Assembly (NCBI GenBank): GCA_964023205.1
Contig: OZ026845.1
Location: forward strand, 8,442,001 to 8,506,000
Reading direction: 5' to 3'
DNA length: 64,000 bases
DNA from: Lutraria lutraria
Lineage: Eukaryota > Mollusca > Bivalvia > Venerida > Mactridae
Shown: positions 1 to 13,700 of the stretch, one piece after another
Layout of the letters: each line of letters begins with the position of its first letter
How positions within the stretch are numbered: position 1 is the first letter of the stretch
The notes under the pieces: generated by a model
What the model was told of the DNA's origin: nothing
Databases searched by the model: none
The model's input: the letters and a program-made list of their open reading frames with translations, nothing else
Position numbers and translations under genes: made by a program

Positions 1-985
1 AAATTAATCCAAACAAAACCTGGTTATTGCATGCACAACTTGGCTTTCTTTTTATAACTTCTGTGAAGTTTCATTGAATTCCTATGAATAGTTACTGAGA
101 TAGTATATATACACTGTATAAAAAACAACAAAGGGCCATAACTCAGTCAAAATTTAACAAGACAAGCTTAATGCATGCACAACTAGGCTAACTACTTATC
201 ACTTCTGAGAAGTCTTATTGAATTCCTGTCAGTAGTCAATGAGAAATAGTCAGACAAAATCCAAATGAAAAATGATTTAAGCATGCACAACTAGGCTAAC
301 TACTTATTACTTCTGTGAAGTTTCATTGAAATCCTGTGAGTAGTTGCTGAGAAATTGTTCGGACAAAATTTGCCTATTGTATATACTGTATAAAAACAAC
401 AAAGAGCTATAACTCAGTAAACATTAATCCGAACGAAAAATACTTTAAGCATGCACAACTAGGCTTACTATTGATCACTTCTGTGAAGTTTCATTGAGAT
501 CCTGTGAGTAATTGCTGAGAAATTGTCTGGACAAAATTTGCCTTTTGTATATAGTTGCTGAGAAATTGTTCGGACAAAATTTGCCTATTGTATATACTGT
601 ATAAAAACAACAAAGAGCTATAACTCAGTAAACATTAATCCGAACGAAAAATACTTTAAGCATGCACAACTAGGCTTACTATTGATCACTTCTGTGAAGT
701 TTCATTGAAATCCTGTGAGTAATTGCTGAGAAATTGTCTGGACAAAATTTGCCTTTTGTATATAGTTGCTGAGAAATTGTCCGGACAAAATTTGCCTATT
801 GTATATACTGTATAAAAACAACAAAGGGCTATAACTCAGTGAAAATTAATCCAAACGAAGAATGCTTTAAGCATGCACAACTAGGCTTACTACTGATCAC
901 TTCTGTGAAGTTTCATTGAAATTCTGTAAGTAATTGCTGAGAAATTCTCCTAACAAATTGTGTCTACAGACGCACGGACCGGCCA
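1..985. repeat. Tandem array of a bivalve dispersed repeat
   Basis: Units contain 'gcatgcacaactaggctta', 'cttctgtgaagtttcattga', 'gctgagaaattgt' and 'aactcagt'. Two nearly identical 211-bp blocks start near 343 and 553, inside an array of shorter related units. The array ends in a 'tctacagacgcacggaccgg' tail followed by 'caagcgtgaatc'. No coding potential. Confidence 0.8.
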
Positions 986-1544
986 CCGACCGTCAAGCGT
1001 GAATCCAATATAGCCCCCATATATATTTGTATTTCATATCTGGGGGTATAATTAAAATGATGAATATAGTGCTACATGTGCACTTGAAAGGTGATTGCTA
1101 GATACTACTTTTAATTGAAAAATTTTAAACAAAATGCATTAAATTTTAAATTTAACCCATGTGCAATGAAATTAGAAACAAACATTCATTACTCACCCAA
1201 AAACTGAACAAAACATAAAAGATTAAAAAAATGTGTAAAGAAAAAATGTCACTATAAGTGTTACACTCGGGACATTTTTCGCCCGTTTTTCTAATGTAAC
1301 TTTTGAATGAGTAACACAATCAAGCTAAAATTTTGCAACATTTTTAACAACATGAAGACACAACATCAGAACATTTAATAAAATTACTGTGTTGTGTTAT
1401 AGTTTTTAAATCTTGAAAAGAAACATTTTCTTCAATATTTTGATTTATGACTTGATGGCAATGAATTCCCCCAGCTGCCATCTTGACATTGTTATTGTTA
1501 CATTTTACAAAGGGAAATAGAACAGTCAATTTTTCTTTGAATAC

Positions 1545-1965
1545 CTGCAAATAGTTGCTGAGAAATAGCCTAAACATTTACTAAATATATATCATATAAA
1601 AAGGAACAATGGGTCATAACCGATTGAAAATTAATATGGACATGGCCTGCTGAGAACATACACAACTTGGCTTACTACTCATCACTACTGTGAAATTTCA
1701 ATGAATTCCTGCAAGTAGTTGCTGAGAAATAATCTGGACAAAATGTGCCTATTGTATATACACTGTAAAAAAATAAAGGGCCTAACTCAGTAAAAATAAT
1801 CCAAACAAAACCAGCTTAATGGATGCACAACTAGGCTTACTACTTATTACTTCTGTGAAGTTTCATTGAATTCTTGATGCTGAGAAATTGTCCGCACAAA
1901 TTTTATCTACAGACGAACAGACCGACCGACATACTGACCGTCCATCAAGCGTGAATCGTCATATA
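1545..1965. repeat. Second copy of the same repeat
   Basis: Shares the 'agttgctgagaaat', 'cacaacttggctta' and 'tctgtgaagtttcattgaa' blocks and the same end (tctacagacgaacagaccga, then caagcgtgaatc). It is diverged from the first array. Confidence 0.75.
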
Positions 1966-2184
1966 GGCCTATTTCTTATCTGGGTGAATAATAAGGAATG
2001 TTCTAAAGGGAGTAAAATCACATTTATAGAGGTACATATGTATTGAGCATACTTTGAATTTAATTGCATTTTATAACATTTTACATATATCATGGCACAA
2101 ACATAATGCTGCCTTTTCAGATTATTTGGAGATATATCATAACACTACATTCATTGCAGTACACATATGGTAATGTAAAAAAGC

Positions 2185-3236
2185 GTTTGATTATATTGAC
2201 ACATATTGATTTTACATCTATGCATAATATTATGGTACAATGTAAGACTGTGATATCACAAAACTCAACCATACAATGACATAAATGAAAATGATTCATT
2301 TTGTTAAAGTTATGAATACTAGCTGATCCAATTAAGGAATTGATTTTAAAGCATACAGAGATCATTGATTGAACATGATTAATTAGAACTATGTTTGTAT
2401 GCTCACTTCAAGAATACAACAGTATATGAATGAATGATAAATAATCAAAGAACTTATTAAATTCACAAAATCTCACAACCAAATATTCACTCATGCAATT
2501 GATATGCATCAATTTATCACAGTTAATTACTTTAATATATATACGAGTAATTAAAATGAGGTAATAAAATATCTAAGAACAAAATATTGGCAGGGCCAAT
2601 TTTGACCCTAGGGCAATAGTTTTAACAAACTTGGTAGAGGTCCACTAGATGATGCCACACACTAAATATCTAAGCTCTAGGCCCTGTGTTTTTGGACAAA
2701 CATATTTTTAAAGTTTTTTCTATTAGTTGCCATGGCAACCAGAGTTTTTAATGAGATTAATTTTTTTAACAACTATGGTAGAGCTTCATGCAAGAAACAT
2801 CAGTGTAAAGTTTCGTTGAACTGGGCCAGCTGGTTAAGAAGGAGATGTTGTTTAAAGGAATTGTTGACGCACGCAAGCACACAGACTACGGACGACGGAT
2901 ATCACACGATCACAATAGCTCACCATGAGCACTTAGTGCTCTGGTGAGCTAAGAAGTCTATGATTATATTGACACATTTTGATTTTACATTTTTCAGTTA
3001 AATGATTTTAAAGCATACTGAGATCATTGATTGACCATGATTAAACAAAACTATGGTTTGTAATCTCATTTCATGAATGCATTAGTATATGGATGGATGA
3101 TAAACATTCATAGAACTTATAAAAATCAACAAAAACGCATAACCAATATTCACTCACACAATTGATATGCATCACTTTATCACAGTTTACTTCAATACAT
3201 GTATGAGTTATTAAAATAAGGTAATAAAATATCTAA
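2185..3236. repeat. Direct local duplication interrupted by a hairpin-end element
   Basis: Segments about 2185-2578 and 2958-3236 are diverged copies. Both hold 'ttatattgacacat', 'gagatcattgattga', 'caattgatatgcatca' and end in 'ggtaataaaatatctaag'. The interval 2593-2952 is a separate repeat ending in the 'agctcaccatgagc...gctctggtgagctaa' hairpin. Confidence 0.6.
2593..2952. repeat. Hairpin-end dispersed repeat (bivalve family)
   Basis: Ends in an inverted repeat built on CTCACCATGAGCAC / GTGCTCTGGTGAG followed by CTAA, preceded by 'acagactacggacgacgg'. The same end occurs near 18187-18217, and variants near 27400 and 63835-63862. Confidence 0.6.
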
Positions 3237-3249
3237 GTATAAAAAGATA

Positions 3250-3384
3250 AGTACCCAGTACACGTAACTATATGTAATACCTGTACAACATATCAGTACC
3301 CGGTACACGTAACTATATGTAATACCTGTACAACATATCAGTACCCGGTACACGTAACTATATGTAATACCTTTACAACATATC
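3250..3384. repeat. 45-bp minisatellite, three units
   Basis: Three direct copies of a 45-bp unit starting 'agtacccggtacacgtaact', almost identical. Because 45 is a multiple of three it leaves a 15-residue repeat in a minus-strand frame; this is not a gene. Confidence 0.85.
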
Positions 3385-4608
3385 AAGAGTAAGTATGACT
3401 ATCATATTAACTAATTTCTGCATGAACACACTATGGTGCCGTAGCAAGTTTTCTTTTCTCAATTTAGCTGTAAAATAAATCATTACAATACCAAAATGAA
3501 ACATAATCAAAGTCAGTCTAAAACAATGAGTTGGACAGCCTTAAATTTCAATGAAAATGCTCATGCTAAAATATCTTGATTTTAGGAGCATATAAAAACC
3601 TTTTTACATGAAATGTCACTCTGACAAATCAAAACAGTCAAAGAAATGTAACAAATTTAAGATGTAAGATATATTGATACAGATAATGCTTAATTCAAAC
3701 CAAGAAATACACATGTTTTAAATAATTTCCTATAATTCAATCAAATACTGTGTCAACATTCTTTACTAATCTTCTTAATGTAAACACCGGTAGGGACTAA
3801 AAATAGGCTCAGCTGGGTTGGTGCAATCCAAGCACTTTTGAATACTTTAATACAAAGTATTGATCAAACAAATTAAACATAAAGTATATTATTTGTCCAT
3901 CATGCTGTCTGTCAACAAACAATATCACAACAAAGTCTCCTCAGTCAAGGTGTATTCCACTTATTCCTTTAGCAATGGAACTATATGATTCATGTCAGAG
4001 TTTTTCCCAGAGGAATTCACCCAAAAAATATGAAAGGGTGATTTCGATGAATCAAACTGTATGTCAAGTGTAATTGTCTCTTGTATATTTGCATTTATGT
4101 CCTCCTGGAAGTGTGGAACTATTTCCCTTTCCAATACTGCAGACAGTAATAATACCTGAACGCGACCTGAAAATCAAATACATTGATCAGAGAAGTTTGA
4201 AATTAATTAGTCATTTAGAAGAATTTATTTTACTGTATAAACAAGGTATTCAAAATCAAGGATGTGTGTATCAGTCCTTGAATATATTCATAATACTGCT
4301 GTGAAATAATGCTTAGAAGTCCAAATTTCCCTTACATTACTAGTTTAGATAATGTCTGACTTTGCATCACAACTAACAAGGATTTAACTAATAATAAAAA
4401 GCATGTTAAGTTGTTAACAAGAAATTGGGTCTGAAAAATAGCATATCCATGAATTTTCAACCATCAACTGATTGAAGATATACCGGTGTGCACATTTCTT
4501 TGTATAAAGACTTACTAAGGGTAATCTTATGCTTATATCATCAATGAATAAAGAAATAAGAAGTTCTTAAGGTTATTAACATAAAGAACTGACAATTGCT
4601 ATATAATA

Positions 4609-4764
4609 CTAACTGCTGTCATTCCCAAGTTTAGCAGTGTCCATAATCAAATCCCGCAAGCATACATTGATCAAATCCTCTTTCTCTTCATAATTCAAAT
4701 TCTCAATATTTTTTAAATTTTCTCCAAAAAAAAATTCAAGATCTTTCTTGCTGTATGTACTCAG
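4609..4764 (-). CDS. Exon 17: C-terminal helical segment and stop
   Basis: Encodes the last 51 residues, a charged, probably helical segment (STYSKKDLEFFFGENLKNI, then NYEEKEDLI), ending at TAG 4611-4609. The acceptor at 4765-4766 is preceded by a T-rich tract. It is unlike the C-terminal half of OTU domains. Confidence 0.65.
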   Translation of the reverse strand: MSTYSKKDLEFFFGENLKNIENLNYEEKEDLINVCLRDLIMDTAKLGNDSS

Positions 4765-7700
4765 CTAAAATAAACAAAGAATTAAACCATAAGCCAGTAG
4801 TATTATATAATGACAGCCACTATTTATAATTATACTTTTTCCAATGACATGAGATCCTGACTTTAAAAAATGTCTACACTTAGCGTCAATGTTTAAGTGA
4901 TTATTAACAGATTTCTTAACATAAATTTATTCATTGTTCACAGGGTAAGGAACACAAATTACGAGCACAGTTAAGCAAGTAATCCATTTGTGATCTTTTA
5001 GAGATGAAAAGATTTTCAACACAGATTAAACAAATACATAAAGTCCTGATACATTTCAAACATAAAAACAAGACAATGAATTGATCGGAACAATCAGAAT
5101 GTCATAGGCTATATTTAAACAGTTTGACCAAGGTCTTGTGATAGCTTTTGTATGTATGTTTTCCTAGACAGATATGTAGTTCCTAAGGACACCATCATAG
5201 AAGGCACTTTGTAATGAGGAATAAAATGAATAATTTAACATTGAACATATATTAAACGATAAGAAATAAGTTGAGGAAAGTACAAATTATAAGTACTATT
5301 AGGGCTGTCCCGATGCAGATCTCAGCCGATACGATACGTATTGCGATACGGTACTAGCGATATGCGATATCAACGATAAGATATTACAATTTTTCAAAGT
5401 AATGAAAAACGTTAAAATATTAGTGTTTTGGGGAACTCTGCACATTTGTTTGGTGCTAGAAAGTCCTAATTAACTGTTAAAAAGGTGTAAAACTAAAGTC
5501 GTCTTGTACTTAAAGTCATCAATTTGATTCACATATATGTTTGTTGATATTGTGGAAATTAAATAATTATGAGAAATATTAGCAAGTTTTTATCCCTGTC
5601 CCATAAATTGCCTTTTATGTATTGTCCTGTGAGGAAAGACGCAGCACAGTAGAAGTCGAACTATGTATGGGCAGAATGAAAACAACACATAATGATAATT
5701 GAAAATGGGCCTTTATTATAATGCCATAAGAAAAAACATAACAACCGAGATAACATATCCCGGTTATATATATGTGAAAATCATGAATGACCATATCTGG
5801 GCAATCAAGAATAGTACTTTTAAGCCATATACAATTGTTTAAAGAATCAGGGTTATGATTGTCAAATTGATTAACAATACTAAATTACTAGTAATAATGA
5901 ACTTCTGTAATGATTAGATGTTATGATGACGAGATATACGTGTTCTAAGGTTGCTAGTCCCACCACTATACTTGACATCGCGTTGACACTTCTTACAGAC
6001 AACTATATACGTGCTTCTTTGTTTCATTAACCAGCAAACAAAAATGCTGCCGTATTGTATGTAAAATTAAATGGTGGCGTAATACAATTTATAAGTCAAT
6101 AATAATCTACTTGACAAAATCTGAATATTCGAATCGAATTCGTTGTCTAGCATTAACTGACGCTGCTAATGTCTGTAAATGGAGTATGGAATCCCGGATA
6201 TTAGTTGCGTAAGCATTGTCGATGATAATATGAGAGTAAATTCGCAAATCTAGTTAAGTTGTTCGACATTCAAAGAGTTTTTTCATATAAAATTTAAAAA
6301 ACGCGATACGGCCGATACGAGACCTTCCGATACGATACGCATATCGTCCAGCACTGTACCGGTACGTACCGGTACGCTGCCATATCGGGACAGCCCTAAG
6401 TACTATGATAGATATGATCAGAACATCACAAATTAAGACATTCATTACCTTTGTTTTGTATCTTTCAAAGTCAAGTACAGCCCTAACAGTAGAAGCCAAT
6501 CTTAATCTATTCTGATAACTCTCATCACCAACCAACAAGAAACTTATTGACTGATATAAACATGAATTACCAGTCCCACTAGTCTCATAAGCTTTAAAAC
6601 CATCTGGACAATGATGACTGAAACAAAACAGAAGTACATCATAGAGAGTAGGAATCAAGAATATATTGATGATTAAATCAGTGAATGAGACTTTTCAGGT
6701 ACGCAAAATCAATATTTCTGATCCAACTTCTGATCCAACGATAAAATCATAATTTTAAAGACACTTGTCAAGAGAACATTTTATGATTCATATGATTTAT
6801 GATATGAAACATATCTTTGGCTAACCAGCTCAACTTCTTTGAGATGTATTTAATGCAAATTAATGTGCCGAATTGGCTAGAACATTACATATATGGTATA
6901 TATTGAGGGCTCTGCGCAACACTGTAGTAACTTGTTCTCATTTCAATATGAGTTACAACACTGTTGCATTGAACCCTCGATATACAACATTATATAGACA
7001 TATTCAAATGGTATTTATACAACATTACATGTAGACATATTCAAATGGTATTTATACAACATTACATGTAGACATATTCAAATGGTATTTAGACAATTTA
7101 ACATTACATGTAGACATATTCAAATGGTATTTAGACAATTTAACATTACATACAGACATATTCAAATGGTATATTGATAATTTAACATTACATATTGACA
7201 TATTCAAATAGTATTTAGACAATTTAACACTTTGGTTTAACATTATACTATGATGTCTAGAGCAATTGGCATGTTCCATTGATAAGTCAACATGGTATGC
7301 GTTAACAAACGACAACTTTGGCGTTCCATAATATTAATAATCCACATAAAGCAGGAACAATGATAGCTTAAGAAATTCTGTCTTGACGGGATGATTATGA
7401 ATTAAGACATTACAAAGTTCACTTACTCATATTTTTGACAGCTGCTAATTGTACCAAAACTATGTTCTAGATTTGGAAGAGGTATCACATTTTTTGAGCA
7501 CTGTTTTTGAAACAAACTGAAATCCTTACATGAGGAAAGATTTCTCAAAATTTCAGTTGCAGCCTGTAATGTAGAAATGTAGTGTAAGTGTTAAAGATAA
7601 TAATAAGATGTTTGCCAATGATTTTCTCCAAATGTGAAGAAAAGAATTTAGTGATATCATATTCCATAAACAGTTTGAAAGTGAAATTATTTCTGTCTTT

Positions 7701-10700
7701 TGGTAAACATATAAAAATTATTGATTTCATTACCAACTTTCAACTTTACTTTCAAACCATAATCATATGAACATGATACAATAGTATACAAATAAATAGT
7801 ATAGAAAAATATACATGGTGAGAAAAAGTGAGAACATGTTTTCAGTATGTTTTAACAGTATGGTTTCGGGAATTGTATCAGTCATGAAACAAACAAACAA
7901 TCATCAAGACAGATATTTTAATAACTTTCATCAAGATTTGAAAAACACTGTTGTCTCTACAGTGTTACAAAGGTTTAATCTGACCTGGTGACCTAATTTT
8001 TATTTTTGTCAAAGATATCTTAAAGACAAACATTCTGACAAGATTTGATGAAAATCCAATAAAAACTGTGATCTCTAGATTGTTAACAAGGTTTTCCAGG
8101 GATTTGACCCTGTGGCCTAACTTTTTACCCTAGATGAATCATATGTAAGCCTGTCCAAGATATTATTAACTCAACCATTCTGACGAAGTTTGATGAAGAT
8201 CCAATCAAAACTGTGGCCTCAAGAGGGTTAACAAGGTTTTCATTGGATTTGACCTGGTGTCCTAATTAAATTATTATCCTAAATGACTCATGTTCCAACT
8301 TGTCCAAGATATCATTGAGACAAACATTCTGAATAGGTTTGATGAAGATCCAATCAAAACTGTGACCCCTAGAGTGTTCACAACCCCAATTGTGGACACC
8401 GGACGTTGATTGATACTATGTGCTTAAGATAATGAAATTCATCTGCTATATTGTTTGGGCTCTAGCATAAATGCTAATTTCAGATCAAGCCATTGGTTGT
8501 TCATGCTTTACATCGATTTGTGAGAATAAATGAGGAGCTTAGCTTCCTCATTTACATTGTTTAACATGCAGTATTAAAAGTATTTAAACATAGCTCCTAA
8601 AAAATCCTTACATCTTAATCATATACAGCTGACTAAAACATCCTATCTTAGTACAAATGTATTTATGGCCTTTTTTATCTATAAAATGAGAATACAATTT
8701 AGAATATGGATACAAAAAGGATTCATATTACATCTACATATAAAACATCCAACCTTCTCCAAAACTACCCCAAAACCTTACCTAACTTACCAAATCAAAC
8801 TGTAGAAGGTGTATTGCTGTGGAACAAAAGTTGTCAGTCCGTTTGTACATTTATTTGAATACTGTTTTGTCAACCACATAATTGTAATCATAAATGGTTC
8901 AAATAGAAGCAAACAAAAGTGAGATGCTTCAAGCCAATAATTGGTGTTTTACGAAGGAGAGGTTGAAAAATAGAACACAACTACAAGTAATTGGTGGACT
9001 GCTGTGCCTAAAATATGAAGTCAGGTGTGATTATTTTATAACTAAATATGGTCAAAACATTTAACATATAATGCAAATCAGTATCAAAAAAGCTTTCGAA
9101 GCTGAAATACACTCAATACTCAAGTGAGTATTCCATAGGCATAATAAATTAAGATATAACATAAGCATATTATGTTTTCACACTAATGAACAAAATACTT
9201 TTTGCATCTTCATCAAGAAAACTTACCCCTTCAGAAATAGTACTGTCTTCTACCTCTTCATCGAGTAATGAGAAATCCTTAAAGGTAAGAAGTATAATTT
9301 CAATGATAACAGTGATAAGATGCCCAAGGGAAAGATGTCGAGCCTGCTGTTAATAAAGCTTGTGACTTTGACCTTTAAACTACAAGCATTGGTGATCATT
9401 TCGTTGAAGTAAACTTTTATATCAAGTTATTTTAAAATTCTTTAATGAAAACAGAAAGCACAGACCAGACAAAGAAGATACATTTGACCAAAAAAGTGAC
9501 ACATTGTAGTCTCATTGTGTAATGCAGTCATTTTCAAAAATGTCAATGCGTAAGATACAGCCTGGACAAGGTCTATAATACTCATTTTTTACATTCGATC
9601 TCTAAGTGCGATCTTGACCTTTTAGCTACAGAACCAGGTGATGCGCTCTGGACATTGTCTACTAATACTAATTTTTGACATATGACCTCTAAATGTGACC
9701 TTAACTTTTGAGATAGAGACCTGGATTGTGCGCACTGCACACTGTCTCATGGTGCTTCACAATCATGCCAAATTATTTTCAAATATGTCAATGTATAGAG
9801 GAGATTCAGCCCGGACAAGGAAAATCCGGATGGACTAACTAACTAACATACAGACACGCAATTACCATTGTGGCGACTATGTCGAGCTGATCATACTGTA
9901 AGTGGGCCTTGACAATAATCACAACTTCGCATAATGCTATCTCAGGATAGAAGACATCAATATAAACAAATATTTTCAAATTCTAATATAGATAAACAGA
10001 CAAATGGGCAACATGAATATTCTGAGCATACAATGGAATTAAAACGCACATTTTGTTCTTATGAGGTTCAAATGGTTTGCTATTCATGAATTATATACAA
10101 GAGAAAAAAGCACAAACAAAAATCTACCTACCCCAAGATACTAGCCTCCCCTGACCCAAACCCATTCAAGACATAAGACCAGGCAAAACAAGAGTGCAAA
10201 ATTTCACAAAATATGCCGTCTAAAGGTTTGGGATACAATGAGTGGCAAATTATACATCTTTTTTAAAATAAGCAACATTTTATAAATATGACATGTAGCA
10301 CCATTCACATTTTTCATCGAAATCCAGACAGCCTTGTGATCTGAGAAATATAAACACTTCCAGCAAACTTCATTTTTAGTCAATTTTCAATGTATCAAGA
10401 GGCATAACAAACTTGACCAATATCTTGTGCCCAGAAATATATTTATACAGTTTGGTGAAGATCGATTGGTAATCAGTCAGCTTAGAGAGCAGACACTGTA
10501 TCAAGGGGCATAAGTCACCAAGATCTTATGCCCATAAACATTTTCAATAAGTTGGATGAAGATTGATTGATAATTGGTTGACTTAGAGGGTGGACACTGC
10601 ATTTTTGGTCAATTTTCAATGTATCGAAGGGCATAACTCAGAAAAGCCCCGGACAATCGGGCTAGTTATCAAATTTGAATGAGATTTCATACCCATAAAC

Positions 10701-13700
10701 AATTCAAACAAGTTTGGTGAGGATCCGCATAAAACTGTTTGCATTAGTTCAAACTGTTAACAAGTTTGGTGAAGATCGGATGAATACTATTTGAATTAGA
10801 GTCCGGACATCATGCTGAATGTTTAAATCGCACTTAGTGACCCTGTGAACCAAGTGTTGACCCTTAATAAGCCATATTGTGAGTTGACCTAGATATCATG
10901 TAGATGCAACTTCTGACCAAGTTTGGTGAAGATCTGACGTACACTATTTGAATAAGAGTCAGTGTTTCGTTTTGAATGTTGAAAATGCATTAAGTGACCA
11001 TATGACCTAGTTTTTGAACCGAAATAACCCATATTCGAACTTGACCTAGATATCATATAGATGCAACTACTGACCAAGTTGGGTGAATATAGGATGAATA
11101 CTATTTGAATTAAAGTCCGGACAACATGTTGAATGTTTAAAATGCATTAATTGACCCTTTGACCTAGTTTTTGACCCGACATAACCCATATTCGGAGTTG
11201 ATCTAGATATTATCTAGATGCAACTACTGACCAAGTTTGGTGAAGATCGGATGAATTCTATTTGAATTAGAATCCGGACACCATGTTGAATGTTTAAAAT
11301 GCACTTAGTGACCCTTTGACCTAGTTTTAGACCCGGCATGACCAATATTCGAACTTGACCTAGCTATCAATTAGATGCAACTTCTCAATAAGGTTGGTGA
11401 AGATCTGGTGTACACTTTTTGAATTAGAGTCCGGACAATGTGTGCTGACAAGTTTGCGGTTTACTTGCAGTATTAGATATTTTGGAAGTATAAGCCAAGA
11501 TAGGTTATATTGTGTGCCATGTTAGTGGATGGCTAAGGTACATGTAGTCAGTGAAAGAAGTATAACGAAACATATCTTGGAATCCATTTTGTTCTAAATT
11601 CTGAACAAATATAAACAATGTCGTGTACATTCTTTATCACCCATCCAACTTCTTATGGTTTTAATTTGTGTACTTTGTCAGGGTTCCTTTGTTATTGTGA
11701 AATCAGCTCTGATATAGAAATCAACTTGAATGTTTATTACTTCATTTCAGAATGTTTTAAAACATAACCTTGCAGGTGACTCTTTAAAATGTCGACATTT
11801 GACTTGGAACAAAATGGAGAATTATGGCATGAGTCAATCTGCAAATACAAGTTGTTGTTTTTACATTTCAAAACTCAGCCGTTTTATTGGAATTCTAATA
11901 TACCCTGGACAATTCTAGAATCCTCTGCGTGCATTTTGAGGAATAGTAACTTTATTACCCCTTGTGCAATTCTCGAATGGTCAGGTATAATTCTAGATTG
12001 TCAGACATTATTGGAACTTATAAATGCACAAGACCATTCAAGAATTTTTAGTATTTCTAAAGGTGTACAAAATGAAAATTTCAACTAAATAACATAGTTA
12101 TAGAACTTCTTTACCTCAGGCGTAGCGAGTGGTGGCTTGCCTGTTCCTGCCCTATCATTGTTTGAATTAAACAGATCTTCTTCCTGGTTCATCTGCCGAG
12201 AGTCACATCCGCCAACACCTGCTAGATTACAAATTTAACTATTATACATGTGACAGAAATTTCCAGTCTTACATTAATTACTTCACTGATTCTTCATTCA
12301 TTAACTAACTTTTAGAAAAATAAACAACACCATCCTTGTTACTTTGTTGCTCTCTTAATGAAAGGAAGAAACAGGAAATTTAGATAATTTTCTACCAGAA
12401 TTATTAGACAAAGGACTGGCCCTTCCATCTTCATTTCCAGTTTCATCTGCACTTGGAGATAAACTTGTTGTTTCATTGACATCATTATCTTCATCACTGG
12501 TGGGATCTTCACCTCTAGTTGTTCCCTAAACAATATAAAAGCTGCACATCATACAATTCCAAAACAATCAGAGAAAACTGTACATATTCAATTTTTTTGA
12601 GTCTATCATTCATATATCAATCTAATTGTTGAAACAGATGAACTATGTAAAGGCAAACACAGATTAATCAGATAAAGCTAGCGGAAAACTGGGTAAAGGA
12701 TTCATTGTAAAAATTAAGAAGCATATTTTATAGGTATGTACATATCTTACTTGATATTTCATGTTTGTTGCATTGTTATAATGAACATTGCCTAAGTATT
12801 TATTGAATGTAATATATGTAACGTTTGGTCCTGCTTCTCCAGTGTTCTTTTTTGATTTCGCTAGTACTTCTGACTCTGCTGAACCTGTAAGGGGTTGTTC
12901 CTAAATGAAAGAAACGTAATTAATAAGTACTGTAAGACAGCCCTCTGTAGAGCAACAACCTCTGTATAACAACACCTTCAAAATTTCTTAAAATGATATT
13001 TACTATAAATTTAACATCTGCAGAGCAGCATCCTCTAAACAATGGCCAATATATGCAGTTCCTCCTACAGGGTGTTGCTCTACAGAGGTTGTACTGTTTA
13101 CGCATTTAAACATTTGTCAAGAAATGACACAAGCAAGTTTCACAAGACACTCATGATACCCATATGTACCATAAATTACAAGTATGAAATAAAACCCTGG
13201 AATGTGTTACTGTCATGTTTTACCATACACACTAAAAATGTGAACTTTTTATTTACTGTTTTGAACTTTACACATGATATATTACCATGAATTGCCTTTC
13301 AGCCTTTTATTGAATTTTCATTGAGACAGACTTATTTCCCAGAACCATGAAATTTATCAAAACAAGAGGTGACAGTATTTCTTTTGTCATGCTGACGCTA
13401 GAATAGGTTTTGGTAAAAAGGTATCTTAATAAAACCTGAATTTTATCTGGAGCTGCCACAGAGGTGACTAATACCCCTGCTGCCACTTTGACACAAAGAA
13501 TGCAACAATACACTATACGGCTAATTTCAACAGGTCATAACTCTGCAATGAGAGAATCACTGGGCATTAAAATTGTGCCTTGCACACATCTGCACTTCAT
13601 GGTGATGACATATGTCAAGTTTCATTGCAATCGCTTAAAGAATGTGGAAGTACAATGTGGTTCGCTCTAGAAACTTGTATGCGGACGGACCGACAGAGTG

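Noticed and set aside
3192..3386. Minus-strand frame with a 15-residue repeat
   Set aside because: It is the translation of the 45-bp minisatellite; no splice context or domain.
6254..6658. 134-residue minus-strand frame as one gene
   Set aside because: Only 6617-6449 is exon; the rest runs into the intron and the hAT element end.
10889..11077. Minus-strand frame in the tandem array
   Set aside because: Repeat units generate it; the same frame breaks in neighbouring units.
11730..12088. Plus-strand frames of 62 and 99 residues
   Set aside because: Antisense intron sequence of the receptor-like gene with no splice support or similarity.
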